From NCBI RefSeq assembly GCF_900007165.1, contig NZ_CYGY02000096.1, positions 62,001 through 126,000 on the forward strand: a stretch of DNA of 64,000 nucleotides, given 5' to 3'. Positions 59,634-64,000 of the stretch are shown here, piece after piece. Every line of letters starts with the position of its first letter. Within the stretch, counting starts at the first letter, position 1. Source of the stretch: Paraburkholderia piptadeniae. Lineage in GTDB: Bacteria > Pseudomonadota > Gammaproteobacteria > Burkholderiales > Burkholderiaceae. The position numbers and the translations under genes were made by a program. The notes below the pieces were generated by a model. That model did not search any database. It was not told where the DNA came from and saw only the letters and a list, made by a program, of their open reading frames with translations.

Positions 59634-61157
59634 ATGACCGTCATCAAACAGGAAGAGCTGATCCAGAGTATTGCGGACTCGCTGCAGTACATCAGCTATT
59701 ACCACCCGCTCGACTACATCGAGGCGCTCGGCCGCGCGTACGAGCTCGAAGAGAGCCCGGCCGCGAAGGACGCCATTGCGCAGATCCTGACCAACAGCCG
59801 CATGTGCGCCGAAGGCAAGCGCCCGATCTGCCAGGACACGGGCATTGTCACGGTGTTCGTGAAGGTCGGCATGGACGTGCGCTGGGACGGCGCCACCATG
59901 AGCGTCACCGACATGATCAACGAAGGCGTGCGCCGCGGTTACCTGAACCCGGACAACGTGCTGCGCGCGTCGATCGTGTCGCCGCCCGAAGGCGGCCGCA
60001 AGAACACGAAGGACAACACGCCCGCCGTGATCCACTACGAGATCGTGCCGGGTAACACCGTCGACGTGCAGGTCGCGGCGAAGGGCGGCGGCTCCGAGAA
60101 CAAGTCGAAATTCGCGATGCTGAATCCGTCGGATTCGATCGTCGACTGGATCCTGAAGACCGTGCCGACGATGGGCGCGGGCTGGTGTCCGCCGGGCATG
60201 CTCGGCATCGGTATCGGCGGCACGGCTGAAAAGGCGATGGTCATGGCGAAGGAATCGCTGATGGACCCAATCGACATTCAGGACGTCATCGCGCGCGGCC
60301 CGCAGGACTGGATCGAAGAACTGCGTATCGAGCTGCACGAGAAGGTCAACGCGCTCGGTATCGGCGCGCAGGGTCTGGGCGGTCTCGCAACCGTCCTCGA
60401 CGTGAAGATCATGGCTGCCCCGACGCACGCGGCATCAAAGCCGGTCGCGATCATCCCGAACTGCGCGGCGACGCGCCACGCGCATTTCACGCTGGACGGC
60501 GCGGGCGTCGCGAAGCTCACGCCGCCGCCCCTCGACGCATGGCCGAAGGTCACATGGGAGCCGAACACGGAAACGAGCAGGCGCGTCGACCTGAACACGC
60601 TGACGCCGGAAGAAGTCGCATCGTGGGCGCCGGGTCAGACGCTGCTGCTGTCGGGCAAGATGTTGACGGGCCGCGATGCCGCGCACCAGCGTATCGCCGA
60701 CATGCTCGCCAAGGGCGAAAAGCTGCCCGTCGACTTCACCAATCGCGTGATCTACTACGTCGGCCCCGTCGATCCGGTGCGCGACGAAGCCGTCGGCCCG
60801 GCAGGCCCGACCACCGCCACACGCATGGACAAGTTCACGGAAACGATGCTCGCGCAAACCGGCCTGATCTCGATGATCGGCAAGGCCGAGCGCGGCCCCG
60901 TCGCGATCGAGGCGATAAGGAAGCACAAGGCCGCATATCTGATGGCCGTGGGCGGCGCGGCGTATCTCGTGTCGAAGGCGATCCGCAGCGCGAAGGTACT
61001 CGCATTCGAAGACCTCGGCATGGAAGCCATCTATGAATTCGACGTGCAGGACATGCCGGTCACGGTAGCTGTCGATTCGAACGGCACGTCTGTTCACCAG
61101 ACGGGACCGAAGGAGTGGCAAGCGAAGATCGGTAAGATCCCAGTGACGATGGTCTGA
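59634..61157 (+). CDS. fumA: Class I (iron-sulfur) fumarate hydratase, possible mesaconase
   Basis: A 507-residue class I fumarase with the three iron-sulfur cysteines in KRPICQDTGIV, GAGWCPPGMLG and IIPNCAATRHAH. The C-terminal beta domain runs from about residue 330 (LTGRDAAHQRIADMLAKGEK and YVGPVDPVRDEAVGPAGPTT). It interconverts fumarate and malate; class I fumarases of Burkholderia are known to hydrate mesaconate to citramalate as well, which would connect methylaspartase to the CoA-transferase and lyase. Codon use differs from the rest of the window: third positions are almost all G or C, and GC-rich shadow frames are open on the opposite strand. It therefore looks like an old chromosomal gene next to the island. 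Confidence 0.96.
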   Translation: MTVIKQEELIQSIADSLQYISYYHPLDYIEALGRAYELEESPAAKDAIAQILTNSRMCAEGKRPICQDTGIVTVFVKVGMDVRWDGATMSVTDMINEGVRRGYLNPDNVLRASIVSPPEGGRKNTKDNTPAVIHYEIVPGNTVDVQVAAKGGGSENKSKFAMLNPSDSIVDWILKTVPTMGAGWCPPGMLGIGIGGTAEKAMVMAKESLMDPIDIQDVIARGPQDWIEELRIELHEKVNALGIGAQGLGGLATVLDVKIMAAPTHAASKPVAIIPNCAATRHAHFTLDGAGVAKLTPPPLDAWPKVTWEPNTETSRRVDLNTLTPEEVASWAPGQTLLLSGKMLTGRDAAHQRIADMLAKGEKLPVDFTNRVIYYVGPVDPVRDEAVGPAGPTTATRMDKFTETMLAQTGLISMIGKAERGPVAIEAIRKHKAAYLMAVGGAAYLVSKAIRSAKVLAFEDLGMEAIYEFDVQDMPVTVAVDSNGTSVHQTGPKEWQAKIGKIPVTMV

Positions 61158-61207
61158 TTCACTAATCGGGATCTGTCAGTGAGCTGGTAGGCCTTGGCGC
61201 GAGCCTC

Positions 61208-62302
61208 TCAGGTAAGCGCGTTCATGGCTTGTCGATGGACTTGGTGTGAGCGACAAAGCACCATTTCCTTCCAGTCGTTTGCCTCAGGATTGTAGTGAAG
61301 TTTCGCCTCTTGGCGAATCCGGACCCCAAGTTCGAGATTAATTTCGTCCCGTCGATAGCGATAGAGCCAGTGATCGTTTCGAATGACTTCCCTTCCGCGC
61401 TCTGCGCCGTAAGTACCGAATTCCAATGCCACGTACGTATGCCGATCCCCGAGGATTCGTTGCCACAATTCATCCTGTGTGCCGCGCACTACTACCGACG
61501 ATGATGTTCCGAGATCCGGAGACGTTACAGACGGTCCGAATACGCTGACGGCCCTCTGAAAACCCGCGATGCCTGATGGCTGTTCGGACTGCAGTTCGCC
61601 GTAGCCGTACGGACCAAGTCCGGTGTGGTAGTCGACGATGATCACACTTTCACGACCTGCGATATCGAAGTCCTTCACGATTTGCTCGAGTGTCTGTCGA
61701 GCCTCAGTAGGACCAGACCCGCCATAGAAAACGCCCTCTGGGTGAGTGTACTGCCCAGACTTCCGCGCCTCATCAAATTTCAGCTCACCGTGCAGTTTGC
61801 GAAATGCAGAAATTGCGTCATCGGCGCGCCGAATCGTGTCTTCGGTCAAATCTGGTGGCACAAGGTGCTCGGCTAACTCGGTGTAGCCAGGATTCGTCGG
61901 AGTGGGCCGAGAATAATCGACGAAGTTGCGATTCAGATCACATCCTTCCGCGGTAACGCGTCTATCCCACGCAAACCCGTAACAATTCAATGCATGGACT
62001 AAGAGTACGGCAGTGGATGCGGGCAATGCATCCTGAAGCCCGGCCCGCAAGAAAAGAAGCTGCGAGGCCGACCCTGAGTATCCTTCAGGACCGTGTGTGC
62101 CGGAGATCAAAATCAAAAGACGACTTGCATTCCGGTCGCCAAAATATGCAACGTCCGTGTAAAGAGGCTCGCCAGAGGGGCCTAAGCTGCTGCAGGCATA
62201 TGGCCGGGCTGCGGGTGCTATAGCGAGAAACTTCGCTCTAGCTTCAACATAACTCTGCGAGAAAACCTCGGGAAGGATCTTATATACGCTGTCGAAGCCC
62301 AT
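61208..62302 (-). CDS. M14-family metallopeptidase-like (DUF2817) protein
   Basis: A 364-residue zinc hydrolase of the DUF2817 group in the M14 carboxypeptidase-like clan. Zinc ligands are seen in LISGTHGPEGYSGS (HxxE) and VDYHTGLGPYGYGEL; catalytic glutamate candidates lie in YVALEFGTYG. The start at 62302 has AAAGG before it and yields MGFDSVYKILPEVF; 62323 and 62401 are possible alternatives. The M14-like clan also contains the AstE/AspA deacylases, including DoeB/EutE of ectoine breakdown, so a deacylase role is conceivable. The tandem operator-like pair D stands about 290 bases upstream. Confidence 0.82.
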   Translation of the reverse strand: MGFDSVYKILPEVFSQSYVEARAKFLAIAPAARPYACSSLGPSGEPLYTDVAYFGDRNASRLLILISGTHGPEGYSGSASQLLFLRAGLQDALPASTAVLLVHALNCYGFAWDRRVTAEGCDLNRNFVDYSRPTPTNPGYTELAEHLVPPDLTEDTIRRADDAISAFRKLHGELKFDEARKSGQYTHPEGVFYGGSGPTEARQTLEQIVKDFDIAGRESVIIVDYHTGLGPYGYGELQSEQPSGIAGFQRAVSVFGPSVTSPDLGTSSSVVVRGTQDELWQRILGDRHTYVALEFGTYGAERGREVIRNDHWLYRYRRDEINLELGVRIRQEAKLHYNPEANDWKEMVLCRSHQVHRQAMNALT

Positions 62303-63007
62303 CTTGAACCTTTGGTCAGTCATTTGTAACGCGCATCTTGCCCGGTTTAGCGATAACAATGCAAGGATGCAAGCTACAGGACTATCCGTGCTGGCTGACA
62401 ATCGGGCATTTCAAATTATCGTTGGCATTGAGTTGGACGTTCGCAGCCCGCTGCACTGCGCAGTGAGCTTCTTGCTTTTAGGGAACCCTAAGAGCGAAGA
62501 CTTGTGCTGCAGCAAGTGTTCGAGTCCCAAGGTCGAGGCGTGCGTTTGTACAAACTGGGTTCTGAGGAAACATCCCTAAAAGTGCACAAATGCGCAGATT
62601 TTTGACGAGAAATTGAGAGCATACGCAGAAAAACTGCGAACGTTGCTCCGTATAATCGGAGCAACGCTTGTGACTGCGACTACTTGCTACGCGGGACGAT
62701 CTAGCATTCGACGTCATTTCTTTGTGACCATACAGCAGTTTCGCCGGACAAGGCATATAACGACGTAGGGGTTCGGCCCTGAATCAGGTGGGTATTAGGT
62801 CGCGGCGCTTGATTGTAGACAAAGGCGCTCAGAGGCTCCCGAACCTTTGGTGTGAGATGGGGAAGTTGACCCGGCAGGTATCGTTCGCTTACTTGATCTT
62901 ATATGCATAGTGTTGTACGTGGGAGAGGGCGATTTACTAATTACTCATTGGTCAGTAAGTTAGGGAACAAATTCGACGAGTGCTGATCTATCGTGTCGTG
63001 TCACTCG
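62303..63007. other. Intergenic region before IS630-type transposase
   Basis: 705 bases without a credible gene. It contains operator-like pair D at 62593-62638, a TATAAT-like TATAATCGGAGC at 62650, and an AT-rich end where the left inverted repeat of the insertion sequence should lie; I cannot fix that end because its partner is outside the window. Confidence 0.5.
62593..62638. promoter_or_regulatory. Tandem CGCAG-type dyads, pair D (31-bp period)
   Basis: CGCAGATTTTTGACG at 62593 and the full dyad CGCAG-AAAAA-CTGCG at 62624 start exactly 31 bases apart, the same layout as pairs A and C. It could serve the minus-strand M14 gene or a plus-strand gene displaced by the insertion sequence. Confidence 0.62.
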
Positions 63008-64000
63008 ATGGAGCCACGGACTGTGAAACGAGACGGGAGAAGTCTGGCGCACAACATCCTCGAAGAGATGCGCATGCTGGCACTTGAGCGGATGAACGAT
63101 GGGGAACATCCCGATGCGGTTTCGGCGTCGTTTGGAATGCATCGTTCGTGGGCGTACAAGCTGCGAGCGAAGGCCCGGGGGCGAGGACGAGGTGTGCGTG
63201 CGTTGAGGTCGACCCAGGCGACAGGCCGCCCGCGCAAGCTCACTGCCGCACAGGAGCAGCAGGTGCTGCGCTGGATCAATGGCAAGAACCCAATGCAGTA
63301 TGGCTTTGACTTCGGGCTTTGGACGCGTAATCTCGTACGCGAACTGGTACAGCGTAAATTCGGTATCGCGCTGAGCCTGGCCTCGATCGGCACGATGCTG
63401 GCGCGTCTGAACCTGACGCCGCAAAAGCCGCTGCAGCGCGCTTACCAGCGCGATCCAGAGGCAATCGAGCGCTGGCAACACGACACGTATCCATCCATCG
63501 CCAGACGCGCTCGTGAGCAGAAGGCGGACATCTTCTTCTGGGACGAATCGGGCTTTCGGGCCGACTCGGTACATGGCAAGACCTGGGCGCCACGCGGCGA
63601 AACACCGGTCGTAGAGCGACCCGGTCAACGGCAGAGCATGAGCGCGGCGTCCGCCGTCAACTCGAAGGGCGCGTTCTGGTTTGCCACGTACGAAGGGGGA
63701 CTCAGCGGTGAACTGTTCGTCGCGCTGCTCAAGAAGTTGATGTTCAATCGGAAGAGGCCGGTTCATCTGATTGTCGACGGACTGCCCGCACACAAAAAGG
63801 CCGTCGTGAAGGACTACGTTGCCAGTACTAACGGCAAACTGACCCTGCACTTTCTGCCCGGTTATGCACCGGACCTCAACCCGGATGAGTTGGTGTGGAG
63901 CCACGTGAAGCGCACAGGCGTCGCGCGAAATCCCTTGCGCAAGGGCGAAAAGCTCGGTCCGAAAGTTCACGACCAACTTGCACAGGTCCAGCAAAACCCA
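63008..64000 (+). mobile_element. IS630-family transposase, C-terminus outside window
   Basis: The plus strand is open from the ATG at 63008 to the window edge, 331 codons without a stop. The N-terminal part has a helix-turn-helix (GEHPDAVSASFGMHRSWAYK) and a second DNA-binding domain (RPRKLTAAQEQQVLRWINGK). The catalytic domain shows the DDE residues in ADIFFWDESGFRADS, VHLIVDGLPAHKKAVV and YAPDLNPDELVWSHVK, the hallmark of IS630/Tc1-mariner transposases. IS630 elements insert at TA. The antisense frame over the same region (62960-63994 on the minus strand) is a shadow. The element marks the right border of the sequenced island. Confidence 0.93.

Noticed and set aside
59535..60428. Minus-strand ORF of 297 codons inside fumarase
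   Set aside because: Very high GC at third positions keeps antisense frames open by chance. The product is low-complexity (D, H, R, V-rich).
62960..63994. Minus-strand ORF of 344 codons at the right end
   Set aside because: The plus strand carries an intact IS630 transposase with DDE motifs running off the edge; the minus frame is its shadow.
1..64000. CRISPR arrays, rRNA or tRNA genes, prophage modules
   Set aside because: No regularly spaced identical repeats, no structural RNA-like sequence and no phage gene families were seen anywhere in the window.

Overview
The window looks like part of a Burkholderiales chromosome, most like Paraburkholderia or Caballeronia. The grounds are four classical Gram-negative porins, Burkholderia-style IclR, LysR, AraC and MocR regulators, a moderately high GC content and a class I fumarase. 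It is almost entirely a nutrient-scavenging and amino-acid catabolism island. There are no rRNA or tRNA genes and no CRISPR array that I can see. It is open at both ends: an IclR regulator runs off the left edge and an IS630-type transposase runs off the right edge.

Layout. 1-6.8 kb: IclR regulator, a LysR remnant, an AllA-like cupin, a branched-chain-type binding protein, a stand-alone citrate lyase alpha subunit (CitF) and a frameshifted panB. 7-12 kb: porin, APC permease and cyclase-family hydrolase on the minus strand, with an AraC regulator opposite. 12.3-15.8 kb: GMC oxidoreductase and CycA-like permease. 16-19 kb: dadA and dadX for D-/L-alanine catabolism. 19.5-24.2 kb: LysR, AllA-like cupin, porin and AraC, a second copy of gene types already met to the left. 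24.3-30.8 kb: LysR, aldehyde dehydrogenase, 3-methylaspartate ammonia-lyase, CaiB-type CoA-transferase and a CitE-like lyase. 31-37 kb: AsnC/Lrp regulator, class III aminotransferase and a polar amino-acid ABC transporter. 37-43 kb: AllA-like cupin, binding protein, ArgE-like deacetylase, CycA-like permease and a DoeA/EutD-type ectoine hydrolase. 43-52 kb: HAD phosphatase, a second ArgE and M24 pair, a MocR regulator and an EhuBCDA-type transporter. 52.5-64 kb: porin, dehydrogenase remnant, pyruvate carboxylase, a chain of three small overlapping ORFs, class I fumarase, an M14/DUF2817 peptidase and the IS630 transposase.

How the genes work together. One set reads as a route from a 3-methylaspartate precursor to central metabolism: permease, GMC alcohol oxidase/dehydrogenase, aldehyde dehydrogenase, methylaspartase (giving mesaconate), class I fumarase acting as mesaconase (giving citramalate), CoA-transferase, citramalyl-CoA lyase (giving acetyl-CoA and pyruvate), and pyruvate carboxylase. 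The GMC and aldehyde dehydrogenase promoters share a 44-bp element with a LysR-type T-N11-A dyad, and a similar dyad sits next to the LysR gene at 24.3-25.2 kb. A second set (EhuABCD, MocR, two M24 hydrolases, two M20 deacetylases, class III aminotransferase, AsnC regulator) resembles an ectoine or N-acyl-diamino-acid catabolic system, with ArgE-like enzymes where DoeB is usually found.

Two features stand out. First, many gene types occur in two or three diverged copies. Second, an uncatalogued operator-like signal occurs four times: two CGCAG/CTGCG half-dyads spaced exactly 31 bp apart. All substrate assignments are inferences from family membership and context.
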